The notes beneath the pieces were generated by a model, which did not search any database, was not told where the DNA came from, and worked only from the letters and a program-made list of their open reading frames with translations. 64,000 nt of DNA from Nostoc sp. 'Peltigera membranacea cyanobiont' 210A (GTDB taxonomy: Bacteria > Cyanobacteriota > Cyanobacteriia > Cyanobacteriales > Nostocaceae), in the NCBI RefSeq assembly GCF_002246015.1, contig NZ_NOLJ01000005.1:124001-188000 (forward strand). The letters are read 5' to 3'. Positions 36,706-47,126 of the stretch are shown here, piece by piece. Made by a program: the position numbers and the translations under genes. Numbering within the stretch: position 1 is the first letter of the stretch; each line of letters opens with the position of its first letter.

Positions 36706-37542
36706 TTAAAGTATCTTTTCTAATCCATATACTAACGACTTTAGCGCTAAGACTTTGCGAATCGCTAGTAGCACTCCTGGCATATAACAAGCGCGATCGC
36801 TCGTATCATGTCGTAAAGTATAAATCTGTCCTGCTGCGCCAAAAATCACTTCCTGATGGGCAATCAATCCCGGCAAGCGGACGCTATGAATTCTAATCCC
36901 TTCATCTGCGATACTGCCCCTCGCCCCTGCTAATTTTTCCGTTTCTTCTACAAGAGCAGGGTTAAAAGTTTTACCCAATTCTCCTAATAACTGCGCCGTT
37001 TGAATGGCAGTACCACTGGGAGCATCAGCTTTTTGGTTGTGATGCAGTTCGATAATTTCCACATGGTCAAAATATTTTGAGGCTGCGATCGCGGCTTGTT
37101 GCAACAGTACCATGCCAATGGAAAAATTAGGAATAATTAGACAACCTGTACTAGCTTTGTCGGCAAAATCTGCCAAGTCTTGAATTTGTTCTGGACTTAA
37201 CCCAGTGGTGCCGACTACAGGACGAATACCGTAAGCGATCGCACTGCGAATATTGTCATAAACTGAATCGGGATGGGTAAAGTCTACAATCACTCCTGGA
37301 GGAGACTGTCTGTCGCCAGCCACATACCCCAACATCGGTTCTAATTGATTGGTAATCGGCACTTCCAAAGGTTCGCTTAAACCCGCCAACTCCCCAGCAT
37401 CTTTATCTTGATGTTCCAAACTGTGGTCAATTGCACCCACTAGGTTTAAGTCAGGTGCTTGCGCCACCGCCTTAATCACTTCACGGCCCATTTTGCCAGC
37501 AGCACCGTTGACAATAACCGGGATAGGAGCTTGATTCGTCAT
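36706..37542 (-). CDS. dapB: 4-hydroxy-tetrahydrodipicolinate reductase
   Basis: 278 residues. NAD(P)H-dependent step of lysine and diaminopimelate synthesis. The Rossmann start [16 protein letters not shown] binds the nucleotide; [14 protein letters not shown], and the catalytic-domain signature [15 protein letters not shown] are present. Normal length. First gene of a likely two-gene unit with the downstream membrane protein. Confidence 0.97.
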   Translation of the reverse strand: MTNQAPIPVIVNGAAGKMGREVIKAVAQAPDLNLVGAIDHSLEHQDKDAGELAGLSEPLEVPITNQLEPMLGYVAGDRQSPPGVIVDFTHPDSVYDNIRSAIAYGIRPVVGTTGLSPEQIQDLADFADKASTGCLIIPNFSIGMVLLQQAAIAASKYFDHVEIIELHHNQKADAPSGTAIQTAQLLGELGKTFNPALVEETEKLAGARGSIADEGIRIHSVRLPGLIAHQEVIFGAAGQIYTLRHDTSDRACYMPGVLLAIRKVLALKSLVYGLEKIL

Positions 37543-37639
37543 AGGTCGAGAAATACTTTTTGAGTCAACAAGGGAATTGTAAAGACTTTCGCGATCTAGT
37601 AGCTAGCTTCTCAAATTTTTGGCTTAATTCCACCTACCC

Positions 37640-37764
37640 CAATACGGTTCAGTTAAGGCTTAACTTTTTGTCAAAGTCAATTTTTTTAACGAACCGCTAA
37701 GGACGCCAAGTACGCAAAGGAAGAGAAGAAAGAGAAGGGAGAAATGCTTAACTGAACTGTATTG
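37640..37764. repeat. MITE family A, copy 3 with intact 10-bp target duplication
   Basis: 125 bp. CAATACGGTTCAGTTAAG at 37640-37657 is inverted at 37747-37764 (CTTAACTGAACTGTATTG, one mismatch). CCACCTACCC occurs directly on both sides (37630-37639 and 37765-37774). The interior has no coding capacity. It lies upstream of dapB. Confidence 0.9.
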
Positions 37765-38039
37765 CCACCTACCCTGAATTGTGCAGCTAATCGCTTAGTT
37801 TTTCTACTTCCCAAAAGATCGGTTCTCGTTTTCATCCCACTATCTTACTCAGTAACCCGTTTTATTTGCGGATCGTACTGCCTTGATAAGTAGTCCTTAT
37901 AAAATATATCAGCCTTTGTTTGTCAAGTCTAGTTGACCATTTGTAATATTATTGTTATATTTATTTACATAGCTTAGTAAAGCCCAAAAGTAAGCCGCAT
38001 AGCTAAAATTGCACCTTGTCTATTACCTATATAGTTTTG

Positions 38040-38142
38040 GTTGCGTTGGGTGTTAACTAAGAAAAACAGACTTCGGTTTTAAAATATCCCATCGACATTT
38101 GGACTTCTCCCATCTACCTCGGCTATCAAGTCGGGGTTTTTT
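38040..38142 (+). ncRNA. Candidate small RNA ending in an intrinsic terminator
   Basis: CCTCGGC at 38117-38123 pairs (with G-U pairs) with GTCGGGG at 38130-38136, followed by six T on the plus strand. No plus-strand gene precedes it. About 80-100 bp upstream TTGCAC and TATAGT (about 38001-38034) are spaced 15 bp, a tolerable sigma-70-type promoter. This would give a transcript of about 100 nt in the gap between dapB and panB, both on the minus strand. No known RNA family is recognised; tentative. Confidence 0.35.
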
Positions 38143-38167
38143 ATGTTCTCGATTGCAGCTTATTTCT

Positions 38168-38947
38168 TTAACTTTTCTCAGGAAACTTCCGCTCTCGCAC
38201 TTCCACAGCATAATCTTGCACGGCTTTGGTAATCGTCTCGCGCAAATTTGTATAAACTTTGGCGAATGGTGGATGCTTTTGGGCAAGTCCAAGGACATCT
38301 GAAGTAACTAAAACTTGTCCATCGCAGTGAATTCCCGCACCGATACCAATTGTGGGAATACTCAATTTTTGTGAAATCTGCATTGCCAAATCTGCGGGTA
38401 TATGCTCTAAAACTAGAGAAAATACACCCGCTTGTTCGAGAGCGATCGCTTCTTGTAAAATCCTCTCACTGGCTTCTTGCGTCTTACCTTGTTGTCGCAA
38501 ACCCAGTTGATGTATTGATTGTGGTGTCAAACCGACATGACCCATAACCGGAATTCCGGCTTCTACTAAACGAGTCACAGTTTCAGCGATCGCTGGATAG
38601 CCACCTTCTAACTTTACCGCTTGAGCGCCCGTTTCCTTTAGTACTCGCCCAGCTGAGTGCATCGCTTGTTGGAGACTTTCTTGATACGTCAAAAATGGTA
38701 AATCTACAACTATTAATGCCCGTTTAACTCCACGGCGCACAGATTTGGCGTGATAGATGATTTCATCCAAAGTAATTGGCAGTGTTGTTTCATACCCTAA
38801 AACTACTGCCATCGAGTCACCCACAAGGATTAAGTCTACACCAGCTGCATCGAGGAGTTGAGCGATCGCATAATCCCAGGCGGTCAACGCGACAATTGAA
38901 CGTCCCTGTTGTTTCCATTGAATTAATTGCTGGGTAGTGATTGCCAT
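38168..38947 (-). CDS. panB: 3-methyl-2-oxobutanoate hydroxymethyltransferase
   Basis: 259 residues. Transfers a hydroxymethyl group from methylene-tetrahydrofolate to 2-oxoisovalerate, first committed step of pantothenate and coenzyme A synthesis. Motifs: [36 protein letters not shown] with the metal-binding Asp, [16 protein letters not shown] and IGIGAG. Normal length. ATG at 38947. Single gene on this strand. Confidence 0.97.
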   Translation of the reverse strand: MAITTQQLIQWKQQGRSIVALTAWDYAIAQLLDAAGVDLILVGDSMAVVLGYETTLPITLDEIIYHAKSVRRGVKRALIVVDLPFLTYQESLQQAMHSAGRVLKETGAQAVKLEGGYPAIAETVTRLVEAGIPVMGHVGLTPQSIHQLGLRQQGKTQEASERILQEAIALEQAGVFSLVLEHIPADLAMQISQKLSIPTIGIGAGIHCDGQVLVTSDVLGLAQKHPPFAKVYTNLRETITKAVQDYAVEVRERKFPEKS

Positions 38948-39057
38948 TTTGAATTAGGGGATAGGGGATAGGTGATGGGGGGTAGGGGATAAGTAATAGG
39001 TGATGGGCTATTAGAAAGAATTCAGTCCCCTTTACCCTGTAACCTGTCCCCTAATCC

Positions 39058-40164
39058 CTACTTAACAGCGCGACTGAAAGCAATATGGGGTTTTGCACTG
39101 TCGGTTTTGGGCATTAACCAAGCTAGACCTTCACTAGTGCCAATCCATAATTTATTGCCGATATCAGGTGCAATGGTAAGAACCCGACTAGAAGGAAGTC
39201 CAGCAACTTCTCCGTCTAATACAGCTCCTGTATTTGGATCTAATCGTAACAAACCATTATTAGTCCCGACCCAGACACTACCATCTTTAGCAAAACGTAT
39301 CGCCGTTACATCACGCCCACGCAAGCGGGTTACAGACCGCAACACTGCACCAGTTTTTGGGTTAATAACTAGCAAATTATTCGGCATTCCTGCCCAAATT
39401 AACCCTTCTGGACTAATAGCTAAAGCTTGTACAGTCGTCCCTGGTAAATCGGCTATTCGCTTCATAATCGCAGCACTAGCAGTATTTACCCGTACCAATC
39501 CATCTAGAGTACCAACCCACAATTGACCTTCAGCATCTAAAGTCAGGGCGTTAGCGCTGACACCAGGCAGATTTTTTAATGTTGTCATAATCAAGCCTTG
39601 GTCGGGACTAATTAGAGCTAAACCGCTATCGGTTCCAGTCCATAAATAACCCCGTTTGTCAAGTAACAGTGACAAAACGCGTTTAGAAGGCAAAAATAAA
39701 TTTTGTGCGGTGATTTCGTTAGTGCGGGGGTCAACTCGCACTAGTCCTTCATAACTTCCTACCCACAAACGTCCTACTTTGTCTTGGGCTAAAGCACCAA
39801 TGGCAACATTCGGTAAGCTAACACGAGAAATAATCTTGCCGGTTTTAGGATCAATCCGCGATAGTCCCCGCCAAGAACCTACCCAAAGATTACCTGTAAC
39901 ATCTCCCAGTAAGTTACCAACACGATAATCAGTTTTTGGCGAATTTTCTTCAACTCCCCGCTCATCGGGCAAAGGTTCTACTCGCGGTGGCGGTGGGGAA
40001 AGTGGGTAAGCGGGGGTTACATCAGATGAATTAATCTTAGGGGTTTTTTGCGCCCATCCCATATTTGGCAAAGCTATCAACCCCAGCAAGATAGAAGTAA
40101 TTAATAAACTAGTACGCTTGTAAAACAATACCACGGTGACATTTCCTTTGGAGACAGTACCCAT
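39058..40164 (-). CDS. Secreted beta-propeller protein (Reg_prop / two-component-propeller type)
   Basis: 368 residues. An N-terminal signal-like segment (LLITSILLGLIALPNMGWA) and a proline-rich linker precede six or seven blades with the repeating pattern G-x-LWVGTxxGLxRxDPxTG, for example GNLWVGSWRGLSRIDPKTG and GSVWVGTNNGLLRLDPNTG. Such blades occur in sensor ectodomains; here no kinase or regulator follows, so it is a free propeller, probably periplasmic and binding. Ligand unknown. ATG at 40164 taken as start; a later internal start is possible. Confidence 0.85.
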   Translation of the reverse strand: MGTVSKGNVTVVLFYKRTSLLITSILLGLIALPNMGWAQKTPKINSSDVTPAYPLSPPPPRVEPLPDERGVEENSPKTDYRVGNLLGDVTGNLWVGSWRGLSRIDPKTGKIISRVSLPNVAIGALAQDKVGRLWVGSYEGLVRVDPRTNEITAQNLFLPSKRVLSLLLDKRGYLWTGTDSGLALISPDQGLIMTTLKNLPGVSANALTLDAEGQLWVGTLDGLVRVNTASAAIMKRIADLPGTTVQALAISPEGLIWAGMPNNLLVINPKTGAVLRSVTRLRGRDVTAIRFAKDGSVWVGTNNGLLRLDPNTGAVLDGEVAGLPSSRVLTIAPDIGNKLWIGTSEGLAWLMPKTDSAKPHIAFSRAVK

Positions 40165-41067
40165 AGCATTTACCTAAACTGGCTTTGGGTTAATTTCAGT
40201 GTTCCCCTAGCTGAGATTTTTCAAACATTGGGGATGGGGATTGGGGACTGGAGACTGGGGACTGGGGATTGGGTAATAAAAAAGTATTCCTAATGAATAA
40301 AAATTAAATAACATACAATTTATGTCCCTGGTTTCCCTCACCCTCAATCCCTCTCCTTATTTAATCCACGTTTCTAAATATTTATTTCCTAGTCCCCAAT
40401 CCCTAGTCCCCAGTCCCCAGATCCCATTAATGACATTTTGTAAAGCTTTTGTAACAAAAAGTTTAAATCTTTATGTAATAACAAAATTAAATAGATAAGT
40501 TAAAAACTTTCAAAGAATAACTTATCGAATTCTTGATATATTGTGAAACAAGTTACAAATTACGTGGTGTGCAATTCTTTTATCTTTTGCTCACCACTCT
40601 GCTAAATCTCTGTCAAGTAAATTCTTTTCTGGTATCTTTTCCATCAAAGGGAAAGATATAAGGAGTGTAAAGGCGGGAATGTGTGCCAGCCAGCCCAATC
40701 CCCTGAATACCCTGATTTATGGGGGAATTATCTAAATGCTGCCCAAAAAAGGCGGAAGTTTTGGTGAAATTGAGAAGGTTTAGTTGGGTGCGAAGAAGAG
40801 GTAAAAAAGAATTTTGATTTTTAGCAAGAGGAAACAGTAGAAGCGCTAGGTCGTGTACCCCTAGAAGGGGAAAACACTGGTGAGGAGGGCTACCACCGCT
40901 ACCAAAGTGTCCGCCGCAAAAAAACTGCTAATCTCTGCCAAAGGCAACTCTTAACAAAATGTTTTCCCGATCTTCCCCTCGGTCAAGGGGGCAGGGGCGG
41001 GGTGAGGGGAAGTTGCACGAAACGTGATTTGATAATTAAAAAGAGTGATTTCAGGGAAGGATAAAAT
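40165..41067. promoter_or_regulatory. Upstream region of rbcL
   Basis: 900 bp without a gene. The first part (40225-40420) holds heptamer-type repeats (GGGGACT, GGGATTG). An AT-rich core at 40430-40640 is followed by a GC-richer leader up to a clear ribosome site AAGGA near 41057, just before the rbcL ATG. Long untranslated leaders are known for rbcL in related cyanobacteria, and this spacing fits, but no promoter boxes could be fixed by eye. Confidence 0.5.
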
Positions 41068-42498
41068 ATGTCTTACGCTCAAACGAAGACTCAGAGCAAA
41101 TCTGGGTATAAAGCCGGGGTTCAAGATTACAGACTAACTTATTACACACCGGATTACACACCAAAAGATACCGATCTTCTAGCTGCGTTCCGTATGACAC
41201 CTCAGCCTGGTGTTCCTCCCGAAGAAGCAGGTGCGGCTGTTGCGGCTGAATCTTCCACAGGTACTTGGACAACTGTGTGGACAGATTTGCTCACCGACCT
41301 CGATCGCTACAAAGGTCGTTGCTATGACATCGAACCAGTTCCCGGCGAAGACAACCAGTACATTTGTTACGTTGCCTATCCTTTGGACTTGTTTGAAGAA
41401 GGTTCTGTAACCAACGTATTGACCTCAATTGTTGGTAACGTATTTGGTTTCAAAGCTCTGCGGGCACTGCGTCTAGAAGACATCCGTTTCCCAGTAGCTT
41501 ACATCAAGACCTTCCAAGGGCCTCCTCACGGTATCCAAGTTGAGCGCGACAAGTTAAACAAATACGGTCGTCCTTTACTGGGTTGTACCATTAAGCCCAA
41601 ATTGGGTCTTTCCGCTAAGAACTACGGACGTGCTGTATACGAGTGCTTACGCGGTGGTTTGGACTTCACCAAAGACGACGAAAACATCAACTCCGCACCA
41701 TTCCAAAGATGGCGCGATCGCTTCTTGTTCGTAGCTGAAGCTATCAATAAAGCTCAAGCAGAAACCGGTGAAATTAAAGGTCACTACCTAAACGTTACCG
41801 CTCCTACCTGTGAAGAAATGCTGAAGCGGGCTGAGTACGCAAAAGAACTCAAAATGCCCATCATCATGCATGACTACCTCACCGCAGGTTTCACCGCCAA
41901 CACCACATTGTCTCGTTGGTGCCGCGACAACGGTATCTTGCTGCACATTCACCGTGCGATGCACGCTGTAATTGACCGTCAAAAGAACCACGGTATCCAC
42001 TTCCGTGTATTAGCTAAAGCCCTACGTTTATCTGGTGGCGACCACATCCACACTGGTACAGTAGTTGGTAAGTTGGAAGGTGAGCGCGGCATCACAATGG
42101 GCTTCGTTGATCTGTTGCGTGAAAACTACATTGAGCAAGACAAGTCTCGTGGTATCTACTTTACTCAAGACTGGGCTTCTCTACCTGGTGTAATGGCAGT
42201 TGCTTCTGGTGGTATCCATGTATGGCACATGCCCGCACTGGTAGAAATCTTTGGTGATGACTCCGTACTACAATTCGGTGGTGGTACTTTAGGACACCCT
42301 TGGGGTAACGCTCCTGGTGCAACCGCTAACCGCGTCGCCTTAGAAGCTGTTGTTCAAGCTCGTAACGAAGGCCGTAACTTGGCTCGTGAAGGTAACGATA
42401 TCATCCGCGAAGCTGCCAAGTGGTCTCCTGAACTGGCTGTTGCTTGCGAACTGTGGAAAGAAATCAAGTTCGAGTTTGAAGCAATGGATACCGTCTGA
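41068..42498 (+). CDS. rbcL: RuBisCO large subunit (form IB)
   Basis: 476 residues. Carboxylates ribulose bisphosphate in the carboxysome. Visible: [22 protein letters not shown], the catalytic [17 protein letters not shown], the carbamylated-lysine motif [31 protein letters not shown] and [11 protein letters not shown]. Typical cyanobacterial length. AAGGA before ATG. First gene of rbcL-rbcX-rbcS in the usual order. Confidence 0.99.
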   Translation: MSYAQTKTQSKSGYKAGVQDYRLTYYTPDYTPKDTDLLAAFRMTPQPGVPPEEAGAAVAAESSTGTWTTVWTDLLTDLDRYKGRCYDIEPVPGEDNQYICYVAYPLDLFEEGSVTNVLTSIVGNVFGFKALRALRLEDIRFPVAYIKTFQGPPHGIQVERDKLNKYGRPLLGCTIKPKLGLSAKNYGRAVYECLRGGLDFTKDDENINSAPFQRWRDRFLFVAEAINKAQAETGEIKGHYLNVTAPTCEEMLKRAEYAKELKMPIIMHDYLTAGFTANTTLSRWCRDNGILLHIHRAMHAVIDRQKNHGIHFRVLAKALRLSGGDHIHTGTVVGKLEGERGITMGFVDLLRENYIEQDKSRGIYFTQDWASLPGVMAVASGGIHVWHMPALVEIFGDDSVLQFGGGTLGHPWGNAPGATANRVALEAVVQARNEGRNLAREGNDIIREAAKWSPELAVACELWKEIKFEFEAMDTV

Positions 42499-42531
42499 TC
42501 TGGGTTAACAGTTAAGAGTTAAGAGTTAGAA

Positions 42532-42559
42532 GTAGAGACGCGATGAATCGCGTCTGTAC
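42532..42559. repeat. Dispersed palindrome GAGACGCG...CGCGTCT in the rbcL-rbcX gap
   Basis: GTAGAGACGCGAT at 42532-42544 pairs with ATCGCGTCTGTAC at 42547-42559. Same family as 35925-35949, 46841-46870 and 47172-47197. Followed at about 42582-42612 by four tandem heptamers ATAACTC. The gap is 132 bp. Confidence 0.8.
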
Positions 42560-42630
42560 AAGAGTTAGGATTTGCATTAATTCATAACTCATAACTCATA
42601 ACTCATAACTCTTCAGGGCTGGGGTCAAGC

Positions 42631-43041
42631 ATGAATCTTAAGCAAATTGCGAAGGACACAGCCAAAACTCTCCAAAGCTATCTGACTTATCAGGCTCTAA
42701 GGACAGTATTGGCACAGCTAGGCGAAACTAATCCGCCATTAGAACTTTGGTTGCATAACTTTTCGTCTGGCAAAATTCAAAATGGTGAGTCATTCATTGA
42801 GCAATTGTTGCGAGAAAAACCAGATTTGGCTTTGCGAATCATGACTGTCAGAGAACACATTGCGGAAGAAATTGCAGAATTTTTACCGGAAATGGTTCGC
42901 ACTGGCATTCAGCAAGCCAATATGGAACAGCGTCGCCAGCATTTAGAACGCATCACACAAGTAGTAGACACATCTAACCCCAGTCTGCAACCAGAACAGC
43001 AAGCAACTTCAGATCAGAATTTGGATAACTTATCCAATTAG
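42631..43041 (+). CDS. rbcX: RuBisCO assembly chaperone RbcX
   Basis: 136 residues. Dimeric helical chaperone that binds the C-terminal tail of RbcL and supports assembly of the L8 core. Recognised by MNLKQIAKDTAKTLQSYLTY, the helix pairs LRTVLAQLGETNPPLELWLH and MTVREHIAEEIAEFLPEMV, and the position between rbcL and rbcS. The Gln-rich tail is variable in this family. Confidence 0.97.
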   Translation: MNLKQIAKDTAKTLQSYLTYQALRTVLAQLGETNPPLELWLHNFSSGKIQNGESFIEQLLREKPDLALRIMTVREHIAEEIAEFLPEMVRTGIQQANMEQRRQHLERITQVVDTSNPSLQPEQQATSDQNLDNLSN

Positions 43042-43086
43042 TTCGGTCAACCTAGTAGTAAAAATCGCAACCCATTATCAAAAGCT

Positions 43087-43425
43087 ATGCAAACTTTACC
43101 AAAAGAGCGTCGTTACGAAACCCTTTCTTATCTGCCACCCCTGACTGACGCTCAAATTGCCAAGCAGATCCAGTACATTTTGAATCAAGGTTACATTCCA
43201 GCGATCGAGTTCAACGAAACTTCTGAGCCAACAGAATTATATTGGACAATGTGGAAGCTGCCTTTGTTCGGTGCTAAATCCACTCAAGAAGTTTTGAGCG
43301 AAGTCCAAGGATGCCGTTCTCAATTCAACACCAGCTATATCCGTGTTGTAGGTTTTGACAACATCAAGCAGTGCCAAATTCTCAGCTTTCTTGTTCACAA
43401 ACCCAACAAAGCTAACAGATACTAA
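43087..43425 (+). CDS. rbcS: RuBisCO small subunit
   Basis: 112 residues. [31 protein letters not shown] and [11 protein letters not shown] are standard small-subunit motifs. It caps the L8 core to form L8S8 RuBisCO. Last gene of the rbc operon, 45 bp after rbcX and followed by a terminator. Confidence 0.99.
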   Translation: MQTLPKERRYETLSYLPPLTDAQIAKQIQYILNQGYIPAIEFNETSEPTELYWTMWKLPLFGAKSTQEVLSEVQGCRSQFNTSYIRVVGFDNIKQCQILSFLVHKPNKANRY

Positions 43426-43459
43426 AGCTAGCTAGCTTTAAGTAATTTAGTTTATCCCC

Positions 43460-43500
43460 ATAGGAGAGGTAGAATTATCTGCCTCTCCTATTTACTAAAT
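43460..43500 (+). terminator. Terminator of the rbc operon
   Basis: ATAGGAGAGGTAGA at 43460-43473 pairs with TCTGCCTCTCCTAT at 43478-43491, one wobble pair, followed by TTTACTAAATTTTTTTT. Confidence 0.85.
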
Positions 43501-43792
43501 TTTTTTTGAAACGCAGAGGGACGCAGAGGTTTACGCAAAGGGACGCGGAGTTATTCTCTGTGTGCCTCTACGTTTTTTAAGAGAGGAATAATACTACAAG
43601 AAGTAATATCAGGTTCGGTTGCAAGATTACCATTAGACGTGAACCTAAGTAGTTCAGGAAGTATTTGCCGACATTTGGGAATTGAAGCTTCACGATCTAA
43701 TGCATTATCCGAAGCGTCCCGCTTGGTGGGACAATAAAGACGAGAAATGATGCAAGCCTAGTGTTGTCTCCAGCCCAAAGGAATCTGTAGAA
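43501..43792. other. Intergenic region between rbcS and the PsbP gene
   Basis: About 290 bp after the terminator. It starts with an AACGCAGAGGGACGCAGAGG-type repeat common in Nostoc intergenic DNA, then unremarkable sequence with a short hairpin GTCCCGCTTGGTGGGAC near 43715. No gene seen. Confidence 0.5.
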
Positions 43793-44338
43793 ATGTTGAA
43801 ACGAATTGTATTAATTTTGCTATTGGTGTTAAGCTTCAGTCTGAGTAATTCGGATGTAGCGGCTGCGGCTGGACTCAAAAGCTTTGTAGACACTAGTGAT
43901 GGCTATCAGTTTTTATATCCTAACGGCTGGCTGCCAGTTAAAGTTGCCGATGGGCCAGATGTGGTTTTCCACGATTTGATTGAGGTGTCTGAAAATGTTT
44001 CGGTTGTGATTAGCCCAGTTCCAGAAGGCAAAACTTTGTCAGAATTGGGAACCCCAACAGAGGTAGGATACAAATTAGGAAAAGCGGCTCTTGCACCTCC
44101 TGACTCTGGTCGTTCGGCGGAATTAGTCAATGCCGCACAGCGAGAAGTAGACGGTAAAATCTACTACCTTTTAGAGTATGAGGTAAAACTCCCCAATCAA
44201 CAGCAACGACACAACATCGCCAGCGTTGCTGTGAGTCGTGGTAAAGTTTTTACCTTCAACGCCTCAATTCCTGAAAAACGCTGGCAGAAAGTTAAACGGA
44301 TGATTGATGAGGTTGTTAATTCTTTTTCTGTCTATTAA
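43793..44338 (+). CDS. psbP: PsbP-family lipoprotein/lumenal protein (CyanoP-like)
   Basis: 181 residues. N-terminal signal segment (VLILLLVLSFSLSNSDVAAA), then the PsbP fold: GYQFLYPNGWLPVKV, DVVFHDLIEVSENVSVVISPV, GYKLGKAALAPP and YYLLEYEVKLPN. Cyanobacterial PsbP associates with photosystem II during assembly. The usual lipobox cysteine is not evident: the segment ends SDVAAAAGL, so it may be a soluble lumenal form. Confidence 0.9.
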   Translation: MLKRIVLILLLVLSFSLSNSDVAAAAGLKSFVDTSDGYQFLYPNGWLPVKVADGPDVVFHDLIEVSENVSVVISPVPEGKTLSELGTPTEVGYKLGKAALAPPDSGRSAELVNAAQREVDGKIYYLLEYEVKLPNQQQRHNIASVAVSRGKVFTFNASIPEKRWQKVKRMIDEVVNSFSVY

Positions 44339-44432
44339 TTGGGGAATAGGGAGACATCAATTAAAAATTAAAAATTAAAAATTAAAAAAAGACTGAGGGA
44401 AAAGGGGAACAAGGGAAATAAGCAATGCCCAA

Positions 44433-44560
44433 TACTTCGGCTCCTTTCGACTTCGCTACCTCGGCTTCTCTACAAGACGCTACGCGTAGCTTGCTTCCCC
44501 GGAGGGGTACGCTCGGCACAAGTCAAGGCAAGTCGCTCAGTACAAGTGCCCAGTACCCCA
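44433..44560. repeat. Dispersed repeat upstream of maf
   Basis: TCTCTACAAGACGCTACGCG followed by TAGCTTGCTTCCCCGGAGGG; a near copy lies at about 51270-51320 downstream of devA. It reads through in frame to the maf start, which makes an artificial N-terminal extension. Confidence 0.7.
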
Positions 44561-44586
44561 TCCCCAATTACCAAGTTAGTCAGATC

Positions 44587-45183
44587 ATGAAAATTCCACC
44601 TTTTGTACTTGCTTCAGCTTCCCCAGCCCGACGCCGCTTGTTGCAAACTGTTGGTATTGAACCGATAGTTCGAGCAAGTGACTTTGATGAGTCGCAAATT
44701 GAACTAAGTGAACCAGCAGAATTGGTCAAAACTCTTGCCGACTACAAGGCACAAACTGTAGCCCCACAGTTTGAATCAGCTTTGATTATGGGTTGTGATT
44801 CAGTTTTGTCCATCAATGGTGAAATTTACGGCAAACCAGCAGACTTCTCTGAAGCGATCGCTCGTTGGCAGATAATGCAAGGTAACTTTGGCGACTTGTA
44901 CACAGGTCACGCCTTAATTGACCATAACCAAAACCGTACTTTAGTCAAGTCTCAAGTTACAAGAGTTTACTTTGCTGAAATGAGCGAAAAGGCAATTAAA
45001 GCTTATGTTGCCACTGGTGAACCACTCAAGTGTGCTGGTGCCTTTGCCATTGAGGGTTTTGGTAGTTTCTTCGTGGAAAAAATTGAAGGCTGTCACAGCA
45101 ATGTAATTGGACTCAGTTTACCCCTGCTGCGGCACATGCTAGAGGAATTGGGATACGATGTCACTGATTTCTGGCAGCAATAG
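44587..45183 (+). CDS. maf: Maf-family nucleotide pyrophosphatase
   Basis: 198 residues from ATG 44587. Hydrolyses nucleoside triphosphates, removing modified or non-canonical nucleotides. Signature [11 protein letters not shown] at the N-terminus, then [30 protein letters not shown] and [18 protein letters not shown]. An upstream in-frame ATG at 44425 lies in repeat DNA and is rejected as the start, because the Maf fold begins directly at 44587. Confidence 0.93.
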   Translation: MKIPPFVLASASPARRRLLQTVGIEPIVRASDFDESQIELSEPAELVKTLADYKAQTVAPQFESALIMGCDSVLSINGEIYGKPADFSEAIARWQIMQGNFGDLYTGHALIDHNQNRTLVKSQVTRVYFAEMSEKAIKAYVATGEPLKCAGAFAIEGFGSFFVEKIEGCHSNVIGLSLPLLRHMLEELGYDVTDFWQQ

Positions 45184-45225
45184 TCATTTGTTTAAAGTTA
45201 TTAACCAATGACAAATGACAAATGA

Positions 45226-45453
45226 CTAATAACTAAATTGCCTGATATTGAGTATTGCTTCGCCATGATCTGGAATCCAGGCTAGCCACTCATCTGCTGA
45301 AACCGGACACAATAAAAGTGCTTCGTCAAAACTAAAGGGGCTGGGAAGTTGCAAAAGGTTTACCCAAGTAGAAGCTCTGAACCTCTGTAAGCCTTCCAGA
45401 TTGTACGTTCTTGCTTGCACAGCAAAATCCGGTCTATGAGAATCTAGTTTCAT
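45226..45453 (-). CDS. Small conserved hypothetical protein
   Basis: 75 residues: MKLDSHRPDFAVQARTYN followed by ALLLCPVSADEWLAWIPDHGEAILNIRQF. No domain recognised; the composition is that of a real soluble protein, and I believe homologues occur in Nostoc relatives. Convergent with maf and divergent from pcyA. Confidence 0.55.
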   Translation of the reverse strand: MKLDSHRPDFAVQARTYNLEGLQRFRASTWVNLLQLPSPFSFDEALLLCPVSADEWLAWIPDHGEAILNIRQFSY

Positions 45454-45654
45454 AGCTTTCTATTAACCTTCACAAATGGGCTAATCTAAAATTATTTCTG
45501 TAACCTAGACTACAAAATAAATAATCATTGTGAAAAGTATCTGTCTTATAAATTTACGTTGGCTGGGTGTAAGTGTTTGCTTATATTGCAGACCACAACA
45601 GGTATGGCACGACAGGTTGTAGACTGGCCATTAGATCGCATTCCCAACTAGAAT

Positions 45655-46392
45655 ATGTCATTTACTTCTATGCCCTCGCTGCGTGAGCAACAACATCCCC
45701 TAATTCGTCAGCTAGCTGATTGTATTGAGGCAGCTTGGCATCAGCACCTGGATTTATCCCCTTACCATTTGCCTAATGAGTTGGGGTATGTAGAAGGTAG
45801 ACTAGAAGGCGAAAAACTGACGATTGAAAACCGTTGCTATCAAACGCCCCAGTTTCGGAAAATGCACTTGGAACTGGCAAAAATCGGAAATATGCTGGAT
45901 ATTTTGCACTGCGTCATGTTTCCCCGTCCAGAATACAACCTGCCGATGTTTGGTTGTGATTTAGTTGGGGGTAGAGGTCAAATTAGTGCAGCGATCGCAG
46001 ACCTTTCTCCTATCCAAGTAGAACGCACCTTACCAGAATCTTATACTTCTGCGCTGACACAGCTAACAGTGCTTAACTTTTCCCAACCCCGTGAATTACC
46101 AGAATGGGGAAATATTTTTTCAGATTTTTGCATCTTTGTGCGCCCCAGTTCCCCAGAAGAAGAAACAATGTTTCTCTCGCGGGTGCGAGAATTTTTAGAT
46201 ATTCATTGCATCCAAGCGATCGCCTCACATCCTGTTTCAGTTGAACAAGTCACCCAAAATCTCGCCGGACAGCAAAACTACTGCACCAAACAGCAGCAAA
46301 ATGATAAAACCCGCCGCGTTCTAGAAAAAGCCTTTGGGCCAGCTTGGGCAGAAAATTACATGACCACAGTTTTATTCGACCTCCCAACTTAA
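45655..46392 (+). CDS. pcyA: Phycocyanobilin:ferredoxin oxidoreductase
   Basis: 245 residues. Reduces biliverdin IX-alpha by four electrons to phycocyanobilin, the chromophore of phycobilisomes and phytochromes. The catalytic set known from Synechocystis PcyA (Glu76, His88, Asp105) is visible shifted by three: Glu73 in MHLELAK, His85 in [13 protein letters not shown], Asp102 in [14 protein letters not shown]. Normal length. Single gene. Confidence 0.97.
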   Translation: MSFTSMPSLREQQHPLIRQLADCIEAAWHQHLDLSPYHLPNELGYVEGRLEGEKLTIENRCYQTPQFRKMHLELAKIGNMLDILHCVMFPRPEYNLPMFGCDLVGGRGQISAAIADLSPIQVERTLPESYTSALTQLTVLNFSQPRELPEWGNIFSDFCIFVRPSSPEEETMFLSRVREFLDIHCIQAIASHPVSVEQVTQNLAGQQNYCTKQQQNDKTRRVLEKAFGPAWAENYMTTVLFDLPT

Positions 46393-46840
46393 TCATCCCC
46401 TCCATCTGCCTCATCTCCCCCATCTGTAGGCTCTGCTACGTTTTCAGCTAATGGATAAATGTAGAATTCATTCAACGAGAGTTTTATGGAGTTCCAAAAC
46501 AGAACAGGGAGAATAGTAAGGTCTTTGAAGCGAATATCACAAAATGGTTTGTTGTCTTGGTAGGTGCAAACAACTAGAGACAGCTAACTCATTGACCAGA
46601 AAGTTAAGGAAACTCTGATGTTAGGAATGTTTAAATTGACCCTTCGACTTCGCTCAGGGTGAACAGACATTTTTTAGTTAGTTAATCGTTGATTGACTTA
46701 AGGAAGACTAACTTTTTTAGCAAGATTGTGTCCAACAAAGGCAACAGTCTATTTTTGATGTTTCTTTTCAATTTTGTGACTAACTATAGCTGTAGTGAAT
46801 GTAGCAGTAAAGTACCGCATCATACCAATTTAGAATTTTT

Positions 46841-46870
46841 TATAGAGACGCAATATATCGCGTCTCTATA
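46841..46870. repeat. Dispersed palindrome TAGAGACGC...GCGTCTCTA
   Basis: TATAGAGACGC and GCGTCTCTATA form an 11-bp stem around AATATATC. Same family as 42532-42559. Confidence 0.8.
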
Positions 46871-46988
46871 TCTAGATTCATACTGCTTGTGAATTCTGCT
46901 AACTCCCATTGCACTCATGTCTCAATAATACTCAGAGTTATTGAATAGCCAGCTACTATAGCGTTTCTCAGTTTCAATACAGACCTAA

Positions 46989-47121
46989 TATCAAGTCCGG
47001 GTAATTAGTTATGATTTCCACAATCATTGCACCCCTCCCCGCAGGCGGGGAGGGGAGACGAAGCGTAGCTTTGGCGGGGTGGGGTTCTTGGGGTTTAGTA
47101 AGTAATCAAGCGGACATGATA
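46989..47121. repeat. MITE family B, copy 2
   Basis: 133 bp from TATCAAGTCCGG (46989) to GCGGACATGATA (ending 47121); colinear with copy 1 at 35645, including TAATTAGTTATGATTTCC and GCTTTGGCGGGGTGGGG. The family A element next to it used this element's right tip as part of its target. Confidence 0.85.
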
Positions 47122-47126
47122 TAACC

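Noticed and set aside
36689..36790. N-terminal extension of the membrane protein downstream of dapB
   Set aside because: Overlaps the dapB coding end; the ATG at 36688 fits better.
44425..44586. N-terminal extension of Maf
   Set aside because: Translated from dispersed repeat DNA; the Maf fold starts at 44587.
46689..46892. 67-codon open frame
   Set aside because: Runs through the dispersed palindrome at 46841-46870 and has no protein-like features.
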